Assembly (NCBI GenBank): GCA_027031485.1
Contig: JALVQI010000229.1
Location: 1 to 60,898 of the forward strand
DNA length: 60,898 nucleotides
DNA from: Candidatus Aminicenantota bacterium
Lineage (GTDB): Bacteria; Acidobacteriota; Aminicenantia; JAMOAD01
Direction: 5' to 3'
Shown here: positions 1 to 7,928 of the stretch, in pieces
Layout of the letters: each line of letters opens with the position of its first letter
Numbering within the stretch: the first letter of the stretch is position 1
The notes under the pieces: model-generated
Told to the model about the DNA's origin: nothing
What the model saw: the letters and a program-made list of their open reading frames with translations, nothing else
The model's database searches: none
Translations under genes and position numbers: made by a program

Positions 1-620
1 TTAAAATATGAATTTCTTCCTCTTTCATATCTGTCTGCAGGTATCACAACAAATTTCCCTTCCACACCTATGCACCAGAATTTTCCGTCTTTTTTTATAC
101 TTGCTAAGGTTCTTCCACTCATACCCGCACAATATATATCACCAAAAAACGGCTTTATCCCTTTATCATCCTTTATAAGAAGCCTACCGGTAAGAACACT
201 TCCTAATACAAGTTTAATTGTTAAATAATATTCTTTTCCCGCCTCAATATCAATAAAATATTTCCATTTCTCAGGCACATATGCAACTATTGTCCCCTCT
301 CTATTTAGAACAAATGTACTTACATAATATCTTCTTCCCGCCCGCAGTTTCTCAAAAGTAATAATTCCTTCTTTATTCGTAAAACCCTCCTTTCTTAATC
401 CACTCTCAAGATCAATCACATCAACATGAAAATTTGAAACAGGTTCTTTTTCACTTCCTTTAACTACTTTCACCCTGAGTCTTCCATAGCTCCTACAATA
501 AAGACTCATACTAAGCATAAACATAAACACCAAAACAACTAAAACCCCTCTGATAAAGGGTTTCCCGATGGATCGGGAGTTTGTCCCCCGTTTGAAACGG
601 GAGTTTGTTCCTCTTAACAT
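1..620 (-). CDS. Secreted/anchored protein with carboxypeptidase-regulatory-like (Ig-fold) domain, partial
   Basis: The frame is open from an ATG at 620 to the left window edge, so the C-terminus is missing. A strong ribosome binding site (GGAGG, 625-629 complement) lies just upstream. The N-terminus starts with a polar stretch encoded by two palindromic DNA repeats (564-608). A hydrophobic segment (RGVLVVLVFMFMLSMSLY) follows and looks like a signal anchor. The mature part begins GRLRVKVV and contains a pattern (FHVDVID, then TNKEGIITFEKLRAGRRYYV) typical of carboxypeptidase-regulatory-like or CNA-B-like beta-sandwich domains found in exported proteins. No enzymatic motif is visible. The role is unknown. 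The repeat-encoded N-terminus may be a recent alteration of the gene start. Confidence 0.6.
   Translation of the reverse strand, partial: MLRGTNSRFKRGTNSRSIGKPFIRGVLVVLVFMFMLSMSLYCRSYGRLRVKVVKGSEKEPVSNFHVDVIDLESGLRKEGFTNKEGIITFEKLRAGRRYYVSTFVLNREGTIVAYVPEKWKYFIDIEAGKEYYLTIKLVLGSVLTGRLLIKDDKGIKPFFGDIYCAGMSGRTLASIKKDGKFWCIGVEGKFVVIPADRYERGRNSYF
564..608. repeat. Two tandem palindromes, each followed by AGTTTGT
   Basis: CCCGAT-GG-ATCGGG (564-577) and CCCGTTT-G-AAACGGG (587-601) are perfect inverted repeats. Each is followed by the same heptamer AGTTTGT (578-584 and 602-608). The array lies inside the 5' end of the partial gene read on the minus strand and is translated in frame as a repeated GTNSR segment. 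Confidence 0.7.
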
Positions 621-638
621 ACTAACCTCCTATATATA
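611..638. repeat. 28-bp direct repeat, copy 1 (RBS plus start codon)
   Basis: These 28 bases are identical to 718-745. On the minus strand they carry an AGGAGG ribosome binding site and the codons ATG TTA AGA. This copy is the functional gene start at 620. Confidence 0.8.
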
Positions 639-717
639 TTTTTTTTGTTAAATGTCATTTTAAATTCCAACAGCCCCAATTCACGATTAACGATTCACTA
701 TTCACAATTACCTCTTT

Positions 718-745
718 CTCTTAACATACTAACCTCCTATATATA
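718..745. repeat. 28-bp direct repeat, copy 2 (duplicated gene start)
   Basis: This is an exact copy of 611-638. Its ATG (727, minus) opens only a nine-codon frame ending at TAG, so it is a dead duplicate of the gene start. The 79 bp between the copies hold GTGAATCGT-type repeats, as if a short element had inserted and duplicated its target. Confidence 0.75.
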
Positions 746-919
746 ATTTTTTATGATTAAATTCTTTTTCTGTTTATTATTATAATATTTTATATTATTA
801 AATTTTTCCTACCAGGTCAAAATCATTTTAAAACCGGGGAAAGCATTGAGGTGAATCGTGAATGGTTAATCGGAGTTGTTAGTGTTCGGTTTTTTGTTTT
901 TCTATTGGAAAGTAGCCTG

Positions 920-1025
920 TCCCGCACTTTCTTTCCAGTGGTAAATGAAAAGATGCATCAATTAAAGATTAATGTTAAAAGAAATCTTCACCAAAGTATC
1001 GCTAATCAAAAAAGATAGTGCGGGA
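920..1025. repeat. Short element bounded by inverted repeats TCCCGCACT/AGTGCGGGA
   Basis: The 9-bp ends (920-928 and 1017-1025) are perfect inverted complements. The 106-bp element is flanked by direct copies of AATCGGAGTTGTTAGTGTT (868-886 and 1028-1046). This MITE-like layout contains no reading frame of note. Confidence 0.5.
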
Positions 1026-1319
1026 TGAATCGGAGTTGTTAGTGTTTGGTTTGTTGCTGTCTGCTGTTTTTTATAATTAACCGTAGGGGAAAGGTTAGCT
1101 TTGTGGTGAATTGTGAATTGGTGTTGTTAGTGGGTGGTTCATTGGTGTTTGTTGTTTTTTTATTTAATTTATAAAAAAAATAAAGAAAATAATTAATTAC
1201 AAGAAACTAACAACTTTCCTTCGTAGTCTGCTCAAGGCTCAAAGCTCAAGGCTCAATGCTATCATGTATTGCCCTGCAATAAATCCCCGATTTACGATTC
1301 ACGATTTACAATTCACTTC

Positions 1320-2426
1320 TTATCTTACTTTCAATGATAACAAGGAGATTACTGTTAGTATTATTGCGATAATCCAGAGTCTTATCACTGCTTTGGGTTC
1401 TGCAATTCCCTCATGGGTCAAAGAGTGATGAAGCGGAGCTCTGTAAACAAGACGCCTACCCACTCTGTTCCCGATCTTTTCCTGTAGAAAGGATGTGAAA
1501 ATTTCAGCAATAAATACTCCTCCGCTTATTACAAATAAAAATTCCTGTTTTGTTAGAAATAGCATTAAAGCTATTGCTCCACCTATGGCAAGAGAGCCTG
1601 TATCTCCCATAAAAACTTCAGCTGGATAACTATTATACCAGAGAAACCCCATTATGGAGCCTATCAAAGCCGCCCCGAAAACAGTAATCTCCCCGCTTCC
1701 CTCAATGTATGGGAATAAATAGTGGGAAGCTGCAACAGAATTTCCTATTATATAAGCAAATATAGAATAAACTAGTATGGTTAAACTCGAAACTCCGCTT
1801 AAAAGCCCGTCCATTCCATCTGTTATGTTTATTGCATTTATAACAGAAAACATTACAAAGATTATAAAAACAACAAAACCAATCTCTCCGAGATTGAGAA
1901 TAGGGTTTTTATAAAAAGGAATGTATATCAGAGTCTTTATTTTCTGAGGCACAGGGCAGAGAGGCGATATATAGTATAAAGAAAATGGTATTATATAAAG
2001 TAGCATTAATATTGTTTTCCCCCATTGGCTTAATCCTGAAAGGGAAGATTTAAACCTTGATTTTTGAAAATCATCAAGAAAACCTACAAAACCAAAGTAT
2101 AAAAAGGCTGACAAAAGGATATAAAGAAAAGAATTTGTAAAATCTCCCCACAAAATCAAAGAGAAGAGAGTTGAGCTTATAATTAAGATTCCACCACCTG
2201 TGGGAGTTCCCCTTTTTGAGTAGGCATTGATTGAGAGCATCTCACCTGATGTGTCTCTGAACTTTTTCCTGTACAAAAAAAGTATGAATTTGAATCCGAA
2301 AATCAATGAGAATATAATGGATGTTCCCATTCCCATTATTGCCCTGAAAGTTATATAGTCCATTAATCTGAAAAAACCGTAGTTAATACCCGAAAGCTTT
2401 AAAAGTGCAATTATTAGTTCAATCAT
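1320..2426 (-). CDS. mraY: Phospho-N-acetylmuramoyl-pentapeptide-transferase MraY
   Basis: The enzyme transfers phospho-MurNAc-pentapeptide from UDP to undecaprenyl phosphate, making lipid I at the inner face of the cytoplasmic membrane. The 368-residue length is normal for the family. About ten hydrophobic segments are visible, with the family signatures: GFVGFLDDF with the Asp-Asp pair, NAINITDGMDGLL, EVFMGDTGSLAIGG, and a histidine motif, APLHHSLTHEG, near the C-terminus. Its ATG overlaps the TGA of the upstream MurJ-MurG fusion (ATGA, 2423-2426), so the two are translationally coupled. The next step, MurG, and the lipid II flippase MurJ are therefore encoded directly upstream. Assignment is by motif and is secure. 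Confidence 0.96.
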   Translation of the reverse strand: MIELIIALLKLSGINYGFFRLMDYITFRAIMGMGTSIIFSLIFGFKFILFLYRKKFRDTSGEMLSINAYSKRGTPTGGGILIISSTLFSLILWGDFTNSFLYILLSAFLYFGFVGFLDDFQKSRFKSSLSGLSQWGKTILMLLYIIPFSLYYISPLCPVPQKIKTLIYIPFYKNPILNLGEIGFVVFIIFVMFSVINAINITDGMDGLLSGVSSLTILVYSIFAYIIGNSVAASHYLFPYIEGSGEITVFGAALIGSIMGFLWYNSYPAEVFMGDTGSLAIGGAIALMLFLTKQEFLFVISGGVFIAEIFTSFLQEKIGNRVGRRLVYRAPLHHSLTHEGIAEPKAVIRLWIIAIILTVISLLSLKVR

Positions 2427-5400
2427 TCTTTATATCCTTCTAATATTTTAACAACTTTCATATATTTTTCCCTGACTCTGAATTCGGGTTTGAATTCAGA
2501 GGTTGTTATTAACATCTGTTTTATAAAATTCTTAACCTTCGTAAGATCTTCAAACTTCTTATTAATCAAGCCGCATTCTATACTTTCCAGCAGAGCTTCC
2601 CTTATTCTTATGTTTCTTGAAGAAAGATACTGTCTGTTAAATCTAAAAAACTCATCTTCACTTAAAAATAATACTCCCGCTCTTATTGCCTCGGCTTTCA
2701 CTTCAAAACTCTCGCTCTTTTTTGATAATTTTTCCATTATCTTATTTTTTATGGTTTGATCATCTTTTAAATTTTCATAAAATCTCCTGTAAAGTGAAAT
2801 GGCTTCTCTTCTAACCTCATAGTAAGAATCATCGAGAGCTCTTTCAATAATCTCTTTGAAAAAATCAAAGTATTTTTCAGATTTTCCGAATGCTATAAGG
2901 GAGTTTCTCCTTAAAAAGCCTTTGAAGTCCGAAAAGTTTTCATATATCCAGGGGTAAAGGTCTTCCCTTCTCAAACTTCCAATCAATTTAATAGCTTTGT
3001 TCACAACAAGATAATTATCTGATCTCATATATTCCCGAATCTTGTTATTGTACAACTTCACATAAAGGTTATCCTTACCTTTTTCTTGGACTGTTTTATC
3101 AAGGTATCTGATCAAACTATCAAAAAGTCTCCTAAACCTGACAAAACGAGGCTCTACAATTTCAATGAGAAAATCAAGAGGTTCGTCATTAAAGAGTTTT
3201 TTTACGGTATCCGCGATAATTTTATCAGAATTTTTAATTGAAAATTTTCCTATGTGCTGACTAAAGGATTTCAATTTTTCACTATCTTTTAACAGAGAAT
3301 AGATAAGTCCAATAAATTCCTTTTTATCTATATAATCAATACCTGTTTCAAAATCAAGTTTCTCAAAAATGATTTCAGCAGCTTTGCTTTCCACTATATT
3401 AATCGCATTTAATTCCTGATGATCTCCCGGAAGCCCTCTTTTGGGTACCAACACGGATGGTTTCCTTAAAGCTGCGATTTCAGATATGGCACCTGCTCCT
3501 GCTCTGCTGATAATCAAATCAGCCGCCTTTTGATAATTTACGATATCATGGATATATTTTATGCCTTTATAATAAAAGCCCTCCTTTGTTTTAACCTCAA
3601 AGTTTTTATCATCAAAGTCTTTACCAAGTTCGTTTTTAAGAATCGCTTTTGTGTCTTTATGGGAATCGTATTCCTCACTTTTCGCCAGACCGAGAGAATG
3701 GTAGATATACAATTTACTATTTTTCATCAATTCTTTCATTGAGTTGGCTGCTACTCTGTTTATACTCCTTGAACCGAGAGAACCTCCGGTTATAAGTATA
3801 AAAAACTTTTCTTCTGGTATCCCTAACTTTCTTTTCATCTCAGCTTTATCATATTCCCTATAATAATCCTCTCTCAGCGGATATCCACACAAAACACATC
3901 GGTTAGACCAGATAAAGTATGAGGTTTCCCTGTAATTAACCAACACAACATCAGCCATAAGTGAAGCAAACTTGTTTAAAAGTCCCGGAACAAAGTTTTG
4001 CTCCTCTATTACAATTTTTAATTTTAAAAATGGTTTTAAAAGAAATCCCGCAAAGACAACGGGAGCGGAAACATATCCACCGGTAGCAACAATAAGATGA
4101 GGTTTGAATTTCAAAATTTTAAGACCTGCTTGCAGTGTGCCTTTTATTATTTTAATTAAAACTTTAACCTTGTTTCCTGAAAATGGAGAAGAGGTTATAA
4201 ATTCAAGCTTTATGCCCTTCTTCTTTTTAATGATTTTTTCTTCAGCCCTTCCTCTGATGCCAAGATATAGAACATCACCGACAAACCCCTCCTTTTTTAA
4301 TATATTGTAAATTGAGAGAGACGGATAAACATGGCCACCTGTTCCTCCCCCTGTTAAAATCACTCTCTTTTTAGTGGAGTATCTCTTTCTCCAGAAACCA
4401 TATACTATTATCCCATAGGCAACAAATGATACTAAAAAAGCAAAACCAAGGTAAAAAAGCATTGACAAAAACCCGTGAATCTTATTGGAAAACAATTTAA
4501 AGATTAATAGAATCGGGACAAAGAAAAATGAAGCAAAAATAAGTTTGGCACTTGTTAATATAAACCTTTTGTATTCAATTTTTATTTTGAATTTTGAAAG
4601 ATATACAAGCAATATTATTGATTGGATAAAAATTGCTATAGCTGTTGCAAGGGCAATTCCTCCCTGTTTAAGAGATGTCCTGTAAAGAATAAAATCAAGA
4701 ACAATATTAATCAATCCCCCCCAGAAAGCAGCATAAAGCGGTAACTTATTATCTTCAAGAGCAGAATATACCCTGTTAAACAGAGCCACAAAACCACTCG
4801 GTAAAAGGGAAAGAGAATAATAAAAAAATGCAAGAGAAGTTTCGGAAACAGCAACACTGTCAAAGGCTCCTCTTTTATAGAAGAGAATTATTATCTCTTT
4901 TGAAAAAAGGAGAAAAAACAGTGTAATCGGGAAAAGGATAATCAGAATCAAATCAATTCCTGTACTTGTCATCTCTGAAAATTTTTTCATTTCTTTTTTC
5001 CCTCTTGATTTTGAAAGCTCCGGTGCAATGGTCCTTGATAGAGAAAGAGGTATTACTGAGATTGGAAGATTTATTATTCTGAAACTATACCAGAGAGATG
5101 AAATTGCTCCGCTTCCTATCAAAGATGCCACTATTCTATCTACAATCTGTGTGCTTTTTGTGATGAGTGATGATATTAATATCTTGGCGCCCTCCCTGAA
5201 GGATTTGCCTACACGAGCCGATTCCTTTGTTTTTTTCGATTCCATAAGATTTCTACCGATTTTTAAAAGTGCCGGAATCTGATAAAAGATAAAAGCTCCC
5301 GCACCAAGAAGATAGGCAAAAGCCATTGATTTTATACCGACTCTGGAATGAAAGAGAATCATAATAAAAATAATCGTGAGATTCATAAAAGCGGGAGCTG

Positions 5401-5890
5401 TGCTATAAATTAACTCTTTTCCGCTGAAAAGTAATATTGCTCCGAAGAAGGTTGAAATTGCTATCAATACCATGAACGGAGCAACTATTTTTGCAAGTTC
5501 AATTGTAAGCAAAAAGGTGTCGTGATCCATTCCGGGAGCGAGAATCTTAATAATAAACGGAAGAAAAATATAAATAATCGCTAAAAGCAAAATTGACACG
5601 ACAAAGGATATTAGAAAGGTTTTGATTAAAAATTTTCTTGCCTTCTCCTTTTTCCCTTCCTCAAACATTCTTTTGAATGGCGGAAGAAATGCTCTTTCGA
5701 ACATCTCCTCTCCCAAAACACGTCTGAATAAGTTGGGAACAGAGAAAGCTATGATAAAAGCATCATAGAGTTTACCACTACCGAAAAAGGCAGCTGCAAG
5801 GATCTCCCTTAAAAAGCCCAGAATCCTTGTAATCAATGTACCCCCGGCAATTAAAGAAGAACCTTTTAAAATTTCTTTCAAATTTTTCAT
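2423..5890 (-). CDS. Fusion of lipid II flippase MurJ, glycosyltransferase MurG and a C-terminal HEAT-like domain
   Basis: This single 1155-residue frame encodes three modules. Residues 1 to about 505 are a full-length MurJ/MviN protein (start KGSSLIAGGTLITRILGFLRE, many membrane helices). Residues about 508 to 898 are a full-length MurG: GGGTGGH at 514-520, ATGGYVSAP, IEEQN, TGGSLGSRSIN, SRAGAGAISEIAALRKP, and PGDHQ ending at Q825. Residues about 899 to 1155 contain repeated helical motifs such as EVRREAIS, EVKAEAIR and IRIREALLE, resembling HEAT repeats. MurG makes lipid II from lipid I and MurJ flips it, so the fusion joins consecutive steps. MurJ is expected to end in the cytoplasm, which suits MurG. 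The linker RKRYSTKKR is basic and short, with no stop. A GGAG sits upstream and a GTG codon at residue 510 could allow internal initiation. The start has a weak GAGAG site 5 nt upstream. Confidence 0.93.
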   Translation of the reverse strand: MKNLKEILKGSSLIAGGTLITRILGFLREILAAAFFGSGKLYDAFIIAFSVPNLFRRVLGEEMFERAFLPPFKRMFEEGKKEKARKFLIKTFLISFVVSILLLAIIYIFLPFIIKILAPGMDHDTFLLTIELAKIVAPFMVLIAISTFFGAILLFSGKELIYSTAPAFMNLTIIFIMILFHSRVGIKSMAFAYLLGAGAFIFYQIPALLKIGRNLMESKKTKESARVGKSFREGAKILISSLITKSTQIVDRIVASLIGSGAISSLWYSFRIINLPISVIPLSLSRTIAPELSKSRGKKEMKKFSEMTSTGIDLILIILFPITLFFLLFSKEIIILFYKRGAFDSVAVSETSLAFFYYSLSLLPSGFVALFNRVYSALEDNKLPLYAAFWGGLINIVLDFILYRTSLKQGGIALATAIAIFIQSIILLVYLSKFKIKIEYKRFILTSAKLIFASFFFVPILLIFKLFSNKIHGFLSMLFYLGFAFLVSFVAYGIIVYGFWRKRYSTKKRVILTGGGTGGHVYPSLSIYNILKKEGFVGDVLYLGIRGRAEEKIIKKKKGIKLEFITSSPFSGNKVKVLIKIIKGTLQAGLKILKFKPHLIVATGGYVSAPVVFAGFLLKPFLKLKIVIEEQNFVPGLLNKFASLMADVVLVNYRETSYFIWSNRCVLCGYPLREDYYREYDKAEMKRKLGIPEEKFFILITGGSLGSRSINRVAANSMKELMKNSKLYIYHSLGLAKSEEYDSHKDTKAILKNELGKDFDDKNFEVKTKEGFYYKGIKYIHDIVNYQKAADLIISRAGAGAISEIAALRKPSVLVPKRGLPGDHQELNAINIVESKAAEIIFEKLDFETGIDYIDKKEFIGLIYSLLKDSEKLKSFSQHIGKFSIKNSDKIIADTVKKLFNDEPLDFLIEIVEPRFVRFRRLFDSLIRYLDKTVQEKGKDNLYVKLYNNKIREYMRSDNYLVVNKAIKLIGSLRREDLYPWIYENFSDFKGFLRRNSLIAFGKSEKYFDFFKEIIERALDDSYYEVRREAISLYRRFYENLKDDQTIKNKIMEKLSKKSESFEVKAEAIRAGVLFLSEDEFFRFNRQYLSSRNIRIREALLESIECGLINKKFEDLTKVKNFIKQMLITTSEFKPEFRVREKYMKVVKILEGYKE

Positions 5891-6120
5891 CGCTTTCTCT
5901 CAAAATCCCCTTTTAACAGGATTATAAAAAAACTTTTTACCATAATTGCGATAATTTTTCAATCTCTTTAAAACTTCTTGAAGCTGCGATTTTATTAATT
6001 TCGTAAGCTATATCAAGTCTCATTTTCTAAGATCATTATCTAATTATCTAAAGGAGAGGTTAAAGCTTCTAAATATCAATGGAAAAACAAACAGAGTTTT
6101 TCTCAACATCATTCCTTTTA

Positions 6121-6816
6121 TTAATTTCCCAAAGAAAATTGAAAGCTTTTTCTTATGTGAATTTCCGTGGAATTAAAAACATGTACGGGAGAATCTTCCT
6201 GAGAGATGATTAAAGGTAATTCCGTACAACCTAAAATCACTCCCTTTGCTCCTTTCTCCCTCATTTTATTAATTATTGATTTTATAGCCTCTTTTGACTC
6301 CTTTTTTATTATATTCTTTGTAAGTTCATTATAGATAATTTCATCTATTTTCCTTCTATCCTCTTTCTCAGGGATTAGAATATCCGCACCCGATTTTTCT
6401 CCAAGCTCTTTCCTGTAAAAATCCTCCTCCATTGTAAAACGGGTACCAAAAAGAGCAACCCTCTCAATCCTCTTTCCTTTTATCTCTTCCGCAATCGCAT
6501 CAATTATGCTAATAAAGGGAATTTTTAGATTACCTTTTATTTTCGGTAAAATTTTATGAATTGTATTTGATGCAATTATTAGAAAATCTGCACCAGCTTT
6601 TTCAAGATTTAAAGCAGCTGATAGAACTCTTTCCTTAACTCCTTCCCAATCACCTTTACTCTGTAATTTTTCAATTTCATTAAAATTAATAGAGTATAAT
6701 ATTATATCCACTGTACTAAACCCGTTTCCGTATGCTTCCGATAATTCATTGAGACCAATGTAATACTCAACCGATGACTGCCAGCTCATGCCGCCTATAA
6801 TTCCGATTGTTTTCAT
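6121..6816 (-). CDS. Aspartate/glutamate racemase family protein (YgeA-like)
   Basis: This 231-residue protein has the two-domain pattern of the Asp/Glu racemase superfamily: IGIIGGMSWQSS at the N-terminus, ASNTIHK around 82-88 and GCTELPLI around 196-203. The second catalytic cysteine is Cys197. At the first catalytic position there is Ser83 instead of cysteine. E. coli YgeA has Thr83/Cys197 at the same numbers, and this asymmetry is linked to action on L-amino acids, so this is probably an amino-acid racemase of that type. Such enzymes can supply or recycle D-amino acids for the wall. The gene stands alone and appears to be transcribed from a promoter that leaves no leader (6823-6850). Confidence 0.85.
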   Translation of the reverse strand: MKTIGIIGGMSWQSSVEYYIGLNELSEAYGNGFSTVDIILYSINFNEIEKLQSKGDWEGVKERVLSAALNLEKAGADFLIIASNTIHKILPKIKGNLKIPFISIIDAIAEEIKGKRIERVALFGTRFTMEEDFYRKELGEKSGADILIPEKEDRRKIDEIIYNELTKNIIKKESKEAIKSIINKMREKGAKGVILGCTELPLIISQEDSPVHVFNSTEIHIRKSFQFSLGN

Positions 6817-6822
6817 ATTTCA

Positions 6823-6850
6823 GTATTACAAAAACCTGAGAAAAAATCAA
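6823..6850 (-). promoter_or_regulatory. Sigma70-type promoter, probably leaderless, for the racemase gene
   Basis: On the minus strand TTGATT (6845-6850), 16 bp, TAATAC (6823-6828), then 6 bp to the ATG at 6816. No Shine-Dalgarno sequence fits in between. Confidence 0.5.
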
Positions 6851-6920
6851 TATCTTTCTCCAAAATTATTTTAATTTTTCCCATAATCTTCCAATAAAAT
6901 CATTAAGATGATATTATAGG

Positions 6921-7019
6921 ATACTCCGAGCTGGAAAGGCTAAGGCAATCAGGCTATGTCTTCCAGCCGACAGGGTAAAGCCGGAAACAGCTTTGCCTCC
7001 CAATCCCGGAAAGGAGGTT
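6921..7019 (+). ncRNA. Moco/Tuco-type (molybdenum/tungsten cofactor) riboswitch candidate
   Basis: The segment directly precedes a tungstate/molybdate-binding protein gene and resembles the Moco RNA motif as I remember it: ACTCCGAGC at the 5' end, AGCCGGAAACAGC in the middle, GCCTCCC, and a GGAAAGGAGG end. Visible helices are GCTGGAA (6930-6936) with TTCCAGC (6961-6967), AAAGC (6977-6981) with GCTTT (6990-6994), and CCTCC (6996-7000) with GGAGG (7013-7017). The last helix contains the ribosome binding site of the downstream gene, so control of translation initiation is likely. Molybdate and tungstate transport genes are known members of this regulon. I could not run a covariance search. Confidence 0.78.
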
Positions 7020-7022
7020 TTA

Positions 7023-7928
7023 ATGAAAAAGATTTTTTCAGTTTTATCAAGTCTGGTTTTAGTCAGTGGCTTTTTATTTCCCGAGCAAAAGTCAATCACG
7101 ATTTATCATGCGGGTTCTCTGTCCTATCCTTTTAAAATCATTGCCAAAAGATTTACTGAAAAGACGAAGATTAAAGTTTTTACAGAATCCGGAGGTTCAA
7201 GAGGTATAATCAGAAGAGTAACTGAGTTGGGAAAGAGAGCCGATATGGTTGCATCAGCCGATTATAGACTGATCAAAACAATGATGTTCCCGAAATTTGC
7301 GGATTTTTTGTATGAATTTGCAACAAATGAAATTGTCATAACTCTGAGTCCCGAATCAAAGTGGCTCGGAAAGATTAATACTTATAATTGGTATAAAATT
7401 GTTCAGAACAAGGATTTTATAATAGGGTACTCAGATCCTGAGCTTGATCCCTGTGGTTATAGATCACTTATGGTTATGCAGCTTGCGGAAAAATATTATA
7501 AAGAAAAAGGCTTTTACAATAGGATAAGAAAAAAGATCGGGGATAAATGGGTCAGGCCCAAATCGGTTGAACTTTTAGCCCTTCTTGAAACCGGTGAAAT
7601 GGATGCTGCTTTTGAGTATAAATCCGTGGCATTACAGCACAAACTTCCTTTTATATCATTACCTGAAAAGATTAATCTTAGTTCTCCGAAATATGAGAGT
7701 TTTTACAAAACAGCAAAGGTTTATTTAACTAAAAAAGGCGGTAAAAAGGTTGTAATTTATGGAAAATCCATTGTATACGGAATCACAATAGTAAAAAATT
7801 CTCCGAACAGAGAAGGAGCGGAAAAGTTTTTAAAGTTTCTATTATCAAAAGAGGGTCAGGAACTTTTGAAAAAAGCCTATCAGAGTCCGCTTATTCCACC
7901 TATCCTCTTAAAATACAAAGGAAAATAG
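7023..7928 (+). CDS. Tungstate/molybdate ABC transporter substrate-binding protein (WtpA/ModA-like)
   Basis: The start is the ATG at 7023, 5 nt after GGAGG. An upstream in-frame start would lie inside the riboswitch. The 301-residue product has a signal peptide (MKKIFSVLSSLVLVSGFLF). The motif series is typical of WtpA-type periplasmic binding proteins: YHAGSLSYPF, TESGGSRG, MVASADY, DPCGYRSLMVMQLAEKYY, and EYKSVALQ. It should capture tungstate or molybdate for an ABC importer. No permease or ATPase gene is nearby; the next gene is on the other strand and overlaps its 3' end by 49 bp. The metal must therefore be passed to a permease encoded elsewhere. Metal preference cannot be decided from sequence. 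Confidence 0.9.
   Translation: MKKIFSVLSSLVLVSGFLFPEQKSITIYHAGSLSYPFKIIAKRFTEKTKIKVFTESGGSRGIIRRVTELGKRADMVASADYRLIKTMMFPKFADFLYEFATNEIVITLSPESKWLGKINTYNWYKIVQNKDFIIGYSDPELDPCGYRSLMVMQLAEKYYKEKGFYNRIRKKIGDKWVRPKSVELLALLETGEMDAAFEYKSVALQHKLPFISLPEKINLSSPKYESFYKTAKVYLTKKGGKKVVIYGKSIVYGITIVKNSPNREGAEKFLKFLLSKEGQELLKKAYQSPLIPPILLKYKGK

Larger units (their letters stand above)
639..1319. repeat. Gene-free repeat cluster (GTGAATCGTGAAT family and others)
   Basis: No credible gene is present. Degenerate copies of a GTGAATCGTGAAT unit occur at about 851-886, 1026-1046 and 1105-1130 on the plus strand and at 671-710 and 1288-1316 on the minus strand. The plus copies are followed by CGGAGTTGTTAGTG or a variant. 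Four tandem heptamers GCTCAAG/A/G/T lie at 1230-1257. The last inverted copy abuts the mraY stop codon. Confidence 0.6.

Noticed and set aside
639..1319. CRISPR array in the repeat cluster
   Set aside because: The repeats are degenerate, occur in both orientations and have irregular spacing; no cas gene is near.
5937..6023. A 28-codon minus-strand frame (MRLDIAYEINKIAAS...) in the gap upstream of the MurJ-MurG gene
   Set aside because: The composition looks protein-like, but it is very short, has no ribosome binding site and is preceded by stops. It may be a gene remnant; evidence is too thin to annotate.
6914..7099. A 61-codon minus-strand frame across the Moco-type leader
   Set aside because: It lies over the structured RNA and the start of the binding-protein gene, and has no family resemblance.
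7023..7928. Annotating the binding protein as part of a complete modABC or wtpABC operon
   Set aside because: No permease or ATPase gene lies on either side; the next gene is on the opposite strand and is unrelated.
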